Shown here piece after piece: positions 13,590-20,527 of a DNA stretch of 29,459 nucleotides. The translations under genes were made by a program, and so were the position numbers. Source of the DNA: a virus; the IMG/VR virus record IMGVR_UViG_3300046003_000825, positions 1 to 29,459 of that record. One strand, written 5' to 3'. A model generated the notes under the pieces. It made no database searches and had not been told where the DNA came from. It worked only from the letters and a program-made list of their open reading frames with translations. How positions within the stretch are numbered: position 1 is the first letter of the stretch; each line of letters begins with the position of its first letter.

Positions 13590-15023
13590 TCAGTTTTTGG
13601 GGATTATGCTGTTGATTCGAGCCATCATCCAGTTGGCCACAAGCTTCTTGACCTTAGGCTTGTTCTTGAGCCACTTCGCAAACTTCTCGGCGTTGCTGTC
13701 GTAGAAGCTCTTGAACCACTTCGGTCCAACGAGTTCCTTCCAGAAGTAGAACGCCTCCCACTGATCGGGGATACACTCACGAGCGACAAAGCATCCGCCA
13801 AGCCCGAAGCCCGCGTAGGATGATCCAAGGTTACCAATCGCACCAGCATACCCCTTGAACTGATTCATGAAGGAGTTCGCTTGATCGGATGTGTATTGGT
13901 TCTGAGCGTTTGTGAGCGCAAAGTTACTACCCATCTTCATCAGGTCTCCAGGGCTAGATAGCTGGGCACCCTGAATTAACTGAGGAGTCATAAACGGAGA
14001 GGCACCCTGCTGAAGACCACCTAGTTGGGCGGCTTGGGATGAGACCGGTTGGAGTCCTAGGGCGGACTGGACGTTGGCAATGTTCTGCTGGCGACCGGAC
14101 AGCATCTGCTGCTGCGAAGCCATCTGGCCTGCAAAGCTCTGTTGCGCCGCGGTGTTCCGCTGGCCGGTGGCCGCGAGGATGTTCTGGAAGGCTTCCTGTG
14201 CGTTTCGATTGGCAGTATCGCTCGTGCTTTGACCGCTCTGAAGCAAGCCCATTGCAGCGTTCCAGCGTTGAGAATTGGCGTTACCAAGAGCATCTTGAAT
14301 TGCGAGCGACTCACGAAGAGCCGAAGGATTGCCAAGAACATTGCCAATGGAACTACCGCGAGCGCGAGCAGCCTGTTGGACTCGTCGCTCCATGCTTGGA
14401 TCCAGAGTACCAACCTGAGAAAGACCCTGTTGGATCTGACGTTCAAGCTCGCTACGGATCAACTGAGAAGCCCCGGTATCCTGTTGGGCACCGGGCATCC
14501 CAACCCTCTCGTAGGTGGGAGAATCTATCCGCGTATCCGGAGCGGCGGCATCACCCTTAACATCGCTGAGGAATTGCTCGTAGAGATCGAACTTCCGAGG
14601 ATCAAGAGCCTCCAGCTCGTTTCGACGTTGTTGGGCAAACTGCGTTCCATACAGCCTTGCAACATCAAGTTGTTCTTTAGCTAAAGGATCTGCAAGTTTT
14701 GATAAAGCAAGAGCTGTTTGCTTGGTGATATCAACATCACCAATGCCTGTAAAATCGTATGTTCTTTTGGCACCTTCTGGACCGTATTTAATTTCAGTGC
14801 CAGATCTAGCGGCTTGTTCTAATGCACGAATGAAAGGATATTGCTCGGCCTGAGCTTTTATCGCTTCGGCAGTAGAGGCAGCAAGGTCCGGCGGTTTGTA
14901 ACTTGGGCCGCACATTTGCGGCTGACCCCAAGGAATGCAGGAGTAATCTTTAGCCCAGTCATCTTTGGCAAACAGCATTACGCTGTGAGCTAGAACCCTT
15001 GATGTATTAAAATCTATATTCAT
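13590..15023 (-). CDS. Virion/ejection-associated protein with a C-terminal CFIATA-like domain, 477 aa
   Basis: The protein starts MNIDFNTSRVLAHSVMLFAK. Residues 60-400 are rich in Gln, Ala and Ser and helical (for example QNIANVQSALGLQPVSSQ), which is common in phage internal virion proteins. The last 70 residues form a distinct domain starting GCFVARECIPDQWEAFYFWK and continuing with FKSFYDSNAEKFAKWLK and LVANWMMARI. This resembles the C-terminal 'CFIATA' motif found at the end of many bacterial and phage proteins (C-F-I/V-A, then W/F-x-E, Y-Y/F-x-x-S, and a final hydrophobic helix); the comparison is by eye. The ATG overlaps the upstream stop as ATGA, with AAGGAGG upstream. A location in the virion is inferred from neighbours. 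Confidence 0.75.
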   Translation of the reverse strand: MNIDFNTSRVLAHSVMLFAKDDWAKDYSCIPWGQPQMCGPSYKPPDLAASTAEAIKAQAEQYPFIRALEQAARSGTEIKYGPEGAKRTYDFTGIGDVDITKQTALALSKLADPLAKEQLDVARLYGTQFAQQRRNELEALDPRKFDLYEQFLSDVKGDAAAPDTRIDSPTYERVGMPGAQQDTGASQLIRSELERQIQQGLSQVGTLDPSMERRVQQAARARGSSIGNVLGNPSALRESLAIQDALGNANSQRWNAAMGLLQSGQSTSDTANRNAQEAFQNILAATGQRNTAAQQSFAGQMASQQQMLSGRQQNIANVQSALGLQPVSSQAAQLGGLQQGASPFMTPQLIQGAQLSSPGDLMKMGSNFALTNAQNQYTSDQANSFMNQFKGYAGAIGNLGSSYAGFGLGGCFVARECIPDQWEAFYFWKELVGPKWFKSFYDSNAEKFAKWLKNKPKVKKLVANWMMARINSIIPKN

Positions 15024-15382
15024 ACTCCTCCTTCAAAAATCTCGGTTTTCCAAATGGGATTATATCCAAACTTCTTCATATATGAGTTGTATGGACTATT
15101 CTCATTGCAAGCTATGAAATACTTAGGAAAACCTTTTGTCTCCATAATAGAGTCATATACACGTTTAAGGTGCATACTGTCTCTGGCAGACACTTTTTCG
15201 GTGTGATTCCAAAGAAGCAGGACAGGCACCCTTCCAAAAGATGACGCACCAATGATCTCGCCATCTCTTTCAACCACATGGGTTGGGTGAATGATCGAGT
15301 CGTTGTTTGCCCGCGCAGCTTGAAGAGCTTGAGACTCTTGCTCAAGCGTTTGTATCATTCGTACTCTCGGGAAGGCGTTCAT
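15020..15382 (-). CDS. GNAT-acetyltransferase-like protein, 120 aa
   Basis: The central part reads HVVERDGEIIGASSFGR, a typical strand-turn-strand of GNAT proteins, and the C-terminus reads NSPYNSYMKKFGYNPIWKTE, like the usual GNAT end where a conserved Asn/Ser pair precedes a 'K-x-G-F/Y' turn. The acetyl-CoA-binding Q/R-x-x-G-x-G/A loop is not present in recognisable form, so this may be a GNAT fold without acetylation activity. The gene lies between the nozzle-like gene and a large internal protein and overlaps both by 4 bases, so its product is likely made with them and may be a virion or assembly factor. Length is near the minimum for the fold. Confidence 0.6.
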   Translation of the reverse strand: MNAFPRVRMIQTLEQESQALQAARANNDSIIHPTHVVERDGEIIGASSFGRVPVLLLWNHTEKVSARDSMHLKRVYDSIMETKGFPKYFIACNENSPYNSYMKKFGYNPIWKTEIFEGGV

Positions 15383-17337
15383 TGTTGGGGTCTGACCGAA
15401 TCGACGAATCCGGAGAGAATGGTGGATTGTAGAGACAAGCGACCAGCGTCTGCGGTTACCTTGAATTGCAAAGTATTCCAGCGGCCTTGGCTTATCAGGT
15501 TGTAAGCCTTCAGGAACTTCTGGCTTGAGGTGATCGCCAGCGCGGAATCGAGCGTAACGAATGTGTCCGACATATCTTTGGCCAACGACACTGCGGCGGT
15601 CGTGGTGGCGGTAGTGTACGGGTTATCGAAGGCGAACTGAACGCTGTACCCGATCTTGTCGGGAATGGGTTCGTTGAGGTTGTAAGCCTTAGTTATAACC
15701 GTGGATTCGTAATTCGCACCGCCATCGGTGTACGCGGAGCTTGAGACCGGCGACAACCGGCTGTTTGGGAGGTAATCGTTGAATGACCAGACCTGGCCCG
15801 CTCCCGCTGATACCGAGACGATATCGCCGGCAAACATGAGGACGGGTCCAAATGTTGAGAATGAGGTTGGAATGAAGTCGTTTACGATCCAGTTGTCCCA
15901 ATAACCAAGCCAAGAGCGGGCCAGTGAGTGGTAGACGATGACCGCGTTGTTCTCGTTGAGCGCACCTTCGAGGGCGATATTGAGGCTGTTCTCGGTCAGG
16001 AGCGCGTACTCGGTTTCGATTCCGAGGATCGCTGGTTCCTCGGCAACGAACGGAACAGCCAACAGATAGCGGTTGTTCCAGAATACACCGTCGCAGAGAT
16101 CGAGCTTGGTCTTGTCGATGCGACTGATGAGGTCGTTGATCGGGCTGGAGAGCGCGAGACCTACGCTAGTCTGGGTACCGGCTTGGATCTGCTGGAGAGA
16201 TCGGATGCCGTCGCGGGAGAAGAAGAATACGTCAGGACCAACCGCGGTAATGGACCGGTGCGATGAGCAGCCGATATTGCCGCTGATGAGTGATATGGTC
16301 CAATCGGCAGCATCCTGCGTAGGATCGGCATTTACGCTCCAAATAGAGCGTTCCTTGAAGACGATGAGTTGATAACCAAACCAAGAGTAGAGTCCCTTGA
16401 TGGGATCGCCATCGCCACCGATACGAAGAGACCCGAGAGGATCCCAGGATTCGCCATCGAGGATATCCGAGAAGTAGAGGGTATCGGGCTGGATGGATGT
16501 ATCCGCGGAAACTGCGAACAACCGATTGGTATGGGTGGTGAGAAAGATCGGCTTGGCAGGAGGTGTGAGCGATACAAAAGCTACAGCGTGAGATTGATTT
16601 GCTGGCGAAACACTAACGGTTGGAGCGGTGACATAACCGCTGCCGGGATCGGTGATCGTTATGAATACGAGATTACCATCGTTGGCAACAACAGCGGTTG
16701 CCGTAGCCGTGATTCCGCTGGGAGGCGCGGAGATGGTTATTGTGGGGACAGAGTTATGATTCGATCCCTGCCTGATGATATCGATGCGGCTGATCTTGCC
16801 GGCTGTAGTGGAGCTGTTGAGGTTCGCGCTTGAGACGTACTTCAGCGTTCCTAAACCGTCCGAATAAAACAATTTGTCATTTAATTGCGCAAAATAGACG
16901 TAGGAAGCGGCAGCGTTGAGCGTTGATCCCGAAATCAGGTTGTAGGAAACGCCGGGTGACCCGTAGTAGAGGCTCTTGGTGGAGGTGCTAAGGTCATTAA
17001 CAGCGATGACGAGGCGTTCGGATGCGGCTGTATCGAAGTAAAAGCCGGACAATACCGTCGCGTTGATGGGAAGATTGCTGCCGAAGTTGGAAGTCGTTGA
17101 CTCCCAGTTGGTGATGATGTCTTCCCAGTTGGCGGTGATGCTGTTGCCTGCCAGTGAAACAGCTCCTAGACGAGTGACGAGATTACCGAAGTCGTCATAA
17201 TCCATGTTGATGGCCGATTCCATGCTGGTTGCAGGAATGCCATCGGGACGAGTGGCTGAAATTACGCCGGTCGAAAACCCAGTGCTTCCATCCAGAAGCA
17301 TCTGGTCATCGAGAGCATCTGAGGATTGGAATGGCAT
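15379..17337 (-). CDS. Tail nozzle / stabilisation-like protein, 652 aa
   Basis: The protein starts MPFQSSDALDDQMLLDGSTG. The central part resembles the beta-propeller proteins that form the lower tail of short-tailed phages (P22 gp10 and T7 gp12 types). The best segment runs PDTLYFSDILDGESWDP, GDGDPIKGLYSWFGYQLIVF, KERSIWSVNADP, SRDGIRSLQQI. There is also a TITDPGSGYVTAPTVSVSPA element, a small repeat domain found in several virion surface proteins. It follows the adaptor gene by 6 bases and precedes internal protein genes, as expected of tail assembly. The exact equivalence to gp10 or gp12 is not settled by eye. Confidence 0.75.
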   Translation of the reverse strand: MPFQSSDALDDQMLLDGSTGFSTGVISATRPDGIPATSMESAINMDYDDFGNLVTRLGAVSLAGNSITANWEDIITNWESTTSNFGSNLPINATVLSGFYFDTAASERLVIAVNDLSTSTKSLYYGSPGVSYNLISGSTLNAAASYVYFAQLNDKLFYSDGLGTLKYVSSANLNSSTTAGKISRIDIIRQGSNHNSVPTITISAPPSGITATATAVVANDGNLVFITITDPGSGYVTAPTVSVSPANQSHAVAFVSLTPPAKPIFLTTHTNRLFAVSADTSIQPDTLYFSDILDGESWDPLGSLRIGGDGDPIKGLYSWFGYQLIVFKERSIWSVNADPTQDAADWTISLISGNIGCSSHRSITAVGPDVFFFSRDGIRSLQQIQAGTQTSVGLALSSPINDLISRIDKTKLDLCDGVFWNNRYLLAVPFVAEEPAILGIETEYALLTENSLNIALEGALNENNAVIVYHSLARSWLGYWDNWIVNDFIPTSFSTFGPVLMFAGDIVSVSAGAGQVWSFNDYLPNSRLSPVSSSAYTDGGANYESTVITKAYNLNEPIPDKIGYSVQFAFDNPYTTATTTAAVSLAKDMSDTFVTLDSALAITSSQKFLKAYNLISQGRWNTLQFKVTADAGRLSLQSTILSGFVDSVRPQQ

Positions 17338-17343
17338 GGCGGA

Positions 17344-18105
17344 TTACAGGATGTCTTGGAACGTGTAATCGTACAAGCTATCTGGGATGATGCGGCTGAT
17401 TTGCTGTTGTTGGCCGCGTTCCATGTCTTTCATGATGGAGACCTGAGCGGCTCCTTCTTGGAACTTGGCTTGGGCTTTACCGTACTGCCGGGAGTATTCG
17501 AGGAGATCGCCTTCAGTGTAGGCCATTAGAGCGTTCTCTACGCCTCGCAGCTCGAAGTTGGTATCGTTGGAGATGGTGACCGCCTCACCGAACTGCCGCA
17601 TCTGCGACTGTTTCTTGGCGAGGATGAACAGGGTGCCATCGGCATTGGGCGTGGGAACGAGCTTGATGCGGGGAACGCCGGCCTCGCCATAAGCTCCACC
17701 GATCAATCGAGTCCAGTTAACGAAGTTGCCGGGGGTGGATTTACGGCTATCGACGTTGTTCCAGGTGTTGGGATCGAGCTGGAAGAACGAGACCCATTCC
17801 GCGGCGGGAACCTCGATGCCATCGGTATCTCCGGTGACCGTGAAGCGGATGGCTACGGGGAAATCGATGAAGGTGTTGTAACCGGTACCTGAAGCGTAAG
17901 CGGATGCGACGTAATCCGAGAGAGTGATCATCTCATCGCCGGCGGTGACCGGATGAGAGATAATGCCGAGGGTATCGTTCCACAGGCAGGAATCCCAGAT
18001 CATCGAGTAGCGGCGGATACAGAACTTCTTGGCCAACGCGATGGTGGCCGAGTCTGTGAACGACAGCTTGTCGCAAGCCGCCTGAGCCGCTTCGGAGGGT
18101 TTCAT
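17344..18105 (-). CDS. Tail adaptor / head-tail connector-like protein, 253 aa
   Basis: The protein starts MKPSEAAQAACDKLSFTDSA and is mostly beta-rich, with a helical end reading ALMAYTEGDLLEYSRQYGKA, then FQEGAAQVSIMKDMERGQQQ, then RIIPD. In adaptor proteins of short-tailed phages (T7 gp11 and P22 gp4 types, which sit on the portal and carry the tail) a similar final helix with L-E-x-x-R-Q-Y-G-K-A-Q and E-G-A-A is common. It is followed directly by the nozzle-like gene, which matches the order adaptor then nozzle. The ATG overlaps the upstream fibre stop as ATGA. The family call is from the C-terminal pattern and synteny. Confidence 0.7.
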   Translation of the reverse strand: MKPSEAAQAACDKLSFTDSATIALAKKFCIRRYSMIWDSCLWNDTLGIISHPVTAGDEMITLSDYVASAYASGTGYNTFIDFPVAIRFTVTGDTDGIEVPAAEWVSFFQLDPNTWNNVDSRKSTPGNFVNWTRLIGGAYGEAGVPRIKLVPTPNADGTLFILAKKQSQMRQFGEAVTISNDTNFELRGVENALMAYTEGDLLEYSRQYGKAQAKFQEGAAQVSIMKDMERGQQQQISRIIPDSLYDYTFQDIL

Positions 18106-19364
18106 GCGAAGTATTCTTGCAAGGTCATTGAGGAACTGACTCGGGCAGCGGAAGATGAGTTTACCCCTGCAACCACATCTGCATAGGTCTTGTTAACCCA
18201 CATTGACGGGAACGTAGCACCAGTTGCATACAAATGGATCCTGTAAGTAACAGCAGATGCAGATGCTGGTGAATCAAGAATCTGGATAAACTGATTACTA
18301 AAGAATTCAGAGCTATAAGAAGCACCAAGTCCAGTGAACGGAGCAATACCGTACAAGCTGGAACCAACATTGTTAGACCCAATCTCTACGTTGTTACGAG
18401 TAACTCTGAATGCTGCAAACTGAGGATTGTTTATGGTAGTATAGTTTATAGCTATAGAAACCAACACCGTTGAAGCTATAGACCTAGGAGTAATCGATGT
18501 GGTAAGCACTGTTACTTCAGTGCCAGATCCAGTACTTGTAGCAACGAACGGACTTGCACCAGCGGTGGAGTCTTGATATAGAGTCTGTTTTACTTGAGGG
18601 GCAAAATATGTTCCGGCAACCACCTTAACCTTGCTGGAATCGCTTGCGTCAGTGATCAGCACCTTGTCGGTGGTAAAATCAACGACAACAGGGGTTAGGT
18701 TAGGAACCGTGATGTTGTCCGAGTTGAGGATCAACGTGTCGGTGCCGGCATTGCCCAACGTGGTGTTTCCGTTGGCTGCAAGATCACCGGCTAGCGTGGT
18801 CGCACCGGTCACCCCGAGGGTCGTTCCTACAGTAGCCGCTCCCGTAACAACAGCACTGGCCAACGTAGAGACTCCCGTGACTCCGAGGGTTGTCCCAACG
18901 GTAGCGGCTCCGGTCACGCCAACGCTTGCTAGTGTGCTTGCTCCGGTTACCCCGAGGGTGCCTGTAACAGCGGTGGCACCGGTCAGTGTGGAAGTTCCAG
19001 TGACCGCAAGGTTTCCTGGTACCGTGAGATTGCCGGTGAGCGTGGTTGCTCCGGTAACATTGAGCGCACCGCCTATGGTCGCTGCACCGCTCGTAGCGAG
19101 GCTTGAAAGGTTGGTAGCCCCGGTGACGGCCAAAGTACCCGCAATGGCCGTGTTGCCGCTTGCAGAGGCCACTGTGAGCTTGTTAGTGGCTACACTGAAG
19201 TCTCCGGTGGTATTGACTGCGGCGTTGGAGACTTGGAGTGCGGAGTCATTGCCACTGCCGTCGCTGATGGCTTTGAGCGATGCGCCTACGGTGGAGTTGT
19301 CGGAGTTCTTGAGTAGGCCAGTGTAGGTTGATGCAACGCTACTGCCTGTGAGTGGTGTTCCCAT
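18102..19364 (-). CDS. Tail fibre / appendage protein with GVTG repeats, 420 aa
   Basis: The protein starts MGTPLTGSSVASTYTGLLKN. Residues 75-195 are built from short units of the type GVTGASTLAS and TGAATVGTTL, as in trimeric fibre shafts. The C-terminal 190 residues are rich in Ser, Thr and Tyr and form a probable receptor-binding head (FTGLGASYSSEFFSNQFIQI). The 14-residue block TGAATVGTTLGVTG occurs twice, 23 residues apart, and once more in the second fibre gene at 20528-21487. The protein probably trimerises on the outside of the tail and contributes to host recognition. The stop overlaps the adaptor start as ATGA. Its position between the lysis-like cassette and the adaptor is unusual but not unique. 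Confidence 0.8.
   Translation of the reverse strand: MGTPLTGSSVASTYTGLLKNSDNSTVGASLKAISDGSGNDSALQVSNAAVNTTGDFSVATNKLTVASASGNTAIAGTLAVTGATNLSSLATSGAATIGGALNVTGATTLTGNLTVPGNLAVTGTSTLTGATAVTGTLGVTGASTLASVGVTGAATVGTTLGVTGVSTLASAVVTGAATVGTTLGVTGATTLAGDLAANGNTTLGNAGTDTLILNSDNITVPNLTPVVVDFTTDKVLITDASDSSKVKVVAGTYFAPQVKQTLYQDSTAGASPFVATSTGSGTEVTVLTTSITPRSIASTVLVSIAINYTTINNPQFAAFRVTRNNVEIGSNNVGSSLYGIAPFTGLGASYSSEFFSNQFIQILDSPASASAVTYRIHLYATGATFPSMWVNKTYADVVAGVNSSSAARVSSSMTLQEYFA
18780..19142. repeat. Fibre-shaft coding repeats (GVTG-type units)
   Basis: The region encodes about ten related short units (T-G-A-x-T-L/V-x-x-x-L-x-V pattern). Two copies of TGAATVGTTLGVTG at 18873-18914 and 18804-18845 are identical in protein but differ at 10 of 42 bases, all of them third codon positions. 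A third copy lies in the other fibre at 21236-21277. Confidence 0.85.
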
Positions 19365-19365
19365 A

Positions 19366-19596
19366 TCAGTTCTTCGGTAAAACGTACCAACCTGCCGGCA
19401 ATACCACCTTAGATGGCCCCACCAGCTTCTTATCTTTGTCGAATCCGTAGACGCTGGCCGTTGTAGGCTTGGCCAGCATCACCGGATCACCGCTTGGCAC
19501 CAGGACTACCCTGGTCATCTGGCAACCCAGGCAGGTCAGCAATGCGGTCAGCCAGATCGTTCTTGAGATCATCGGGAGCTTTGCCGTGTTGAACAT
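19366..19596 (-). CDS. Small lipoprotein-like protein, probable lysis factor (outer spanin-like), 76 aa
   Basis: The N-terminus reads MISRTIWLTALLTCLGCQMT from an internal Met at 19572. This is a basic start, a hydrophobic stretch and a Cys after L-G, close to a lipobox, though the -3 position is Cys instead of the usual Leu. The first Met at 19596 adds eight residues, and which one is used is unclear. The mature part (VVLVPSGDPVMLAKPTTASV, then GPSKVVLPAGWYVLP) matches a small lipoprotein pattern often found in phage lysis regions. It overlaps the 57-residue gene by 110 bases in another frame, as Rz1 overlaps Rz. A role in outer-membrane disruption is inferred from position and layout. Confidence 0.65.
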   Translation of the reverse strand: MFNTAKLPMISRTIWLTALLTCLGCQMTRVVLVPSGDPVMLAKPTTASVYGFDKDKKLVGPSKVVLPAGWYVLPKN

Positions 19597-19660
19597 CGGT
19601 GGGTGGTGTTTCGCGGAGCCAGTCGAGCAGGGCCTTGAGGATCTGGTAGATCCAGTTCAC
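19487..19660 (-). CDS. Small helical protein nested with the lipoprotein gene (inner spanin-like position), 57 aa
   Basis: The GTG at 19660 overlaps the stop of the 63-residue membrane protein as GTGA. The product is (M)NWIYQILKALLDWLRETPP followed by a polar tail with DDLKNDLADRIADLPG. The N-terminus is an amphipathic to hydrophobic helix and the rest is charged. Similar short 'N-W-I-x-x-I-L-K-A-L-x-D-W-L' proteins appear in phage lysis regions. It lies out of frame with the lipoprotein gene, whose first ATG falls within it. No full transmembrane helix is obvious, so a true inner spanin is uncertain. Confidence 0.65.
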   Translation of the reverse strand: MNWIYQILKALLDWLRETPPTDVQHGKAPDDLKNDLADRIADLPGLPDDQGSPGAKR

Positions 19661-19848
19661 GGCTTAGGGGCTTCGGCTTCCTTGGCATCCTTGGCCCAGA
19701 TCAAGCCAATGCCAGCGGTGACCGCGGCGATAGTGGTAGTCAGGTCGAGGTTGGTTGTCGGGTCACCGTCGAACAGGGCCTTGAGAGCCCCACCAACAGC
19801 AACGAGAATGGCACCGACACCGGCAAGAGTTGTTTTCGTGTTTTTCAT
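19657..19848 (-). CDS. Holin-like small membrane protein, 63 aa
   Basis: The start is the ATG at 19848 (MKNTKTTLAGVGAILVAVGG), overlapping the upstream stop as ATGA. There are two hydrophobic segments (LAGVGAILVAVGGALKAL near 8-25, and TTIAAVTAGIGLIWA near 39-53) separated by a short polar loop with DGDPTTN, ending in a charged tail. This pattern is common among small phage membrane proteins near lysis genes and fits a two-helix holin. The longer frame upstream mirrors the next gene. Function is inferred; pore formation cannot be read from sequence alone. Confidence 0.7.
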   Translation of the reverse strand: MKNTKTTLAGVGAILVAVGGALKALFDGDPTTNLDLTTTIAAVTAGIGLIWAKDAKEAEAPKP

Positions 19849-20015
19849 TTGGATTTGAACAGCCTGTAGGCTCCGTAGATGGCGCAGGCTAAGCCAATGA
19901 GCGCGGTGATAAGCTGAACCCAGTCGGTAAGCCACGGAATAAACGAAACAGCGGTGGCACCTGCCGCTGCTGCTAGGCTGAGTCCAGGGCTGGTGCTGCT
20001 GTTCGTTGGTTCCAT
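19845..20015 (-). CDS. Small membrane protein, possible holin or antiholin partner, 56 aa
   Basis: The ATG at 20015 overlaps the upstream stop (TAATG), and the stop overlaps the next start as ATGA. The product begins MEPTNSSTSPGLSLAAAAGA and has a hydrophobic helix near 32-48 (WVQLITALIGLACAIYGAY) followed by RLFKSK. A second weakly hydrophobic stretch lies near 12-28. With the 63-residue neighbour it forms two consecutive membrane-protein genes next to the lipoprotein-like gene, as in many phage lysis cassettes. Confidence 0.7.
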   Translation of the reverse strand: MEPTNSSTSPGLSLAAAAGATAVSFIPWLTDWVQLITALIGLACAIYGAYRLFKSK

Positions 20016-20275
20016 TACTCAGTAGGCTGGACGGCTTCAACCACCGGATTAGCCGCTTTGTAAGCCTCCACAACCGCCGGAGTCCACAGCGCATTGGCGA
20101 TATTCACAACCTCGGTCGGCTGTCCTTCCAGCGAATCACCGGGATTCAGCGTATACTGCGAGGTAATCTCACTGCCAACAACCGCGCCATCGCTGTCGTA
20201 ATCAATTCCAGTCGTGACGAACAGCGAGTTGTTCTGGTTTACCTGCACTGCGACAATATCAACTGGTACGATCAT
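20015..20275 (-). CDS. Small hypothetical protein, 86 aa, tandem paralogue A
   Basis: The protein starts MIVPVDIVAVQVNQNNSLFV and ends in a conserved block: NPGDSLEGQPTEVVNIANAL followed by WTPAVVEAY. The neighbouring 83-residue gene ends with HPGDDLAGQPEQVVAIANAV and WTPAAVAAY, so the two are tandem duplicates that have diverged in their N-terminal halves. There are no membrane segments. They lie between a fibre gene and the membrane-protein genes, so they might be fibre-associated or lysis-associated. I do not recognise the family. Confidence 0.75.
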   Translation of the reverse strand: MIVPVDIVAVQVNQNNSLFVTTGIDYDSDGAVVGSEITSQYTLNPGDSLEGQPTEVVNIANALWTPAVVEAYKAANPVVEAVQPTE

Positions 20276-20523
20276 TGGATGGTGGGGCTAGGGGTTTGAG
20301 CGGCGGCGTAGGCTGCGACAGCGGCAGGAGTCCAGACAGCGTTGGCAATCGCGACAACCTGCTCGGGCTGACCAGCGAGGTCATCACCGGGATGCAAGCA
20401 GTAGCGGCGGAAGGTGGAGGCTTTGACAACCTCGCCATCGACGATCTGATCCGACAGGCGAACCTGAAGCGTTGTGTTGGGAAGAACCTCGCAAAGCGAG
20501 AAAATGGTGCGTTCTGTTAGCAT
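20272..20523 (-). CDS. Small hypothetical protein, 83 aa, tandem paralogue B
   Basis: The protein starts MLTERTIFSLCEVLPNTTLQ and shares the C-terminal GQPxxVVxIANAxWTPAxV core with the 86-residue downstream neighbour. Its N-terminal half (LCEVLPNTTLQVRLSDQIVD) differs from the other copy. The stop overlaps the next start as ATGA. The pair looks like a recent tandem duplication kept in the genome. Function is not recognised. Confidence 0.75.
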   Translation of the reverse strand: MLTERTIFSLCEVLPNTTLQVRLSDQIVDGEVVKASTFRRYCLHPGDDLAGQPEQVVAIANAVWTPAAVAAYAAAQTPSPTIQ

Positions 20524-20527
20524 AGGA

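Noticed and set aside
18631-19326. Plus-strand frame of 231 codons with VAPVTPRVVPTVAAPV repeats
   Set aside because: It mirrors the fibre-shaft repeats on the other strand; the repeats are explained by the minus-strand gene.
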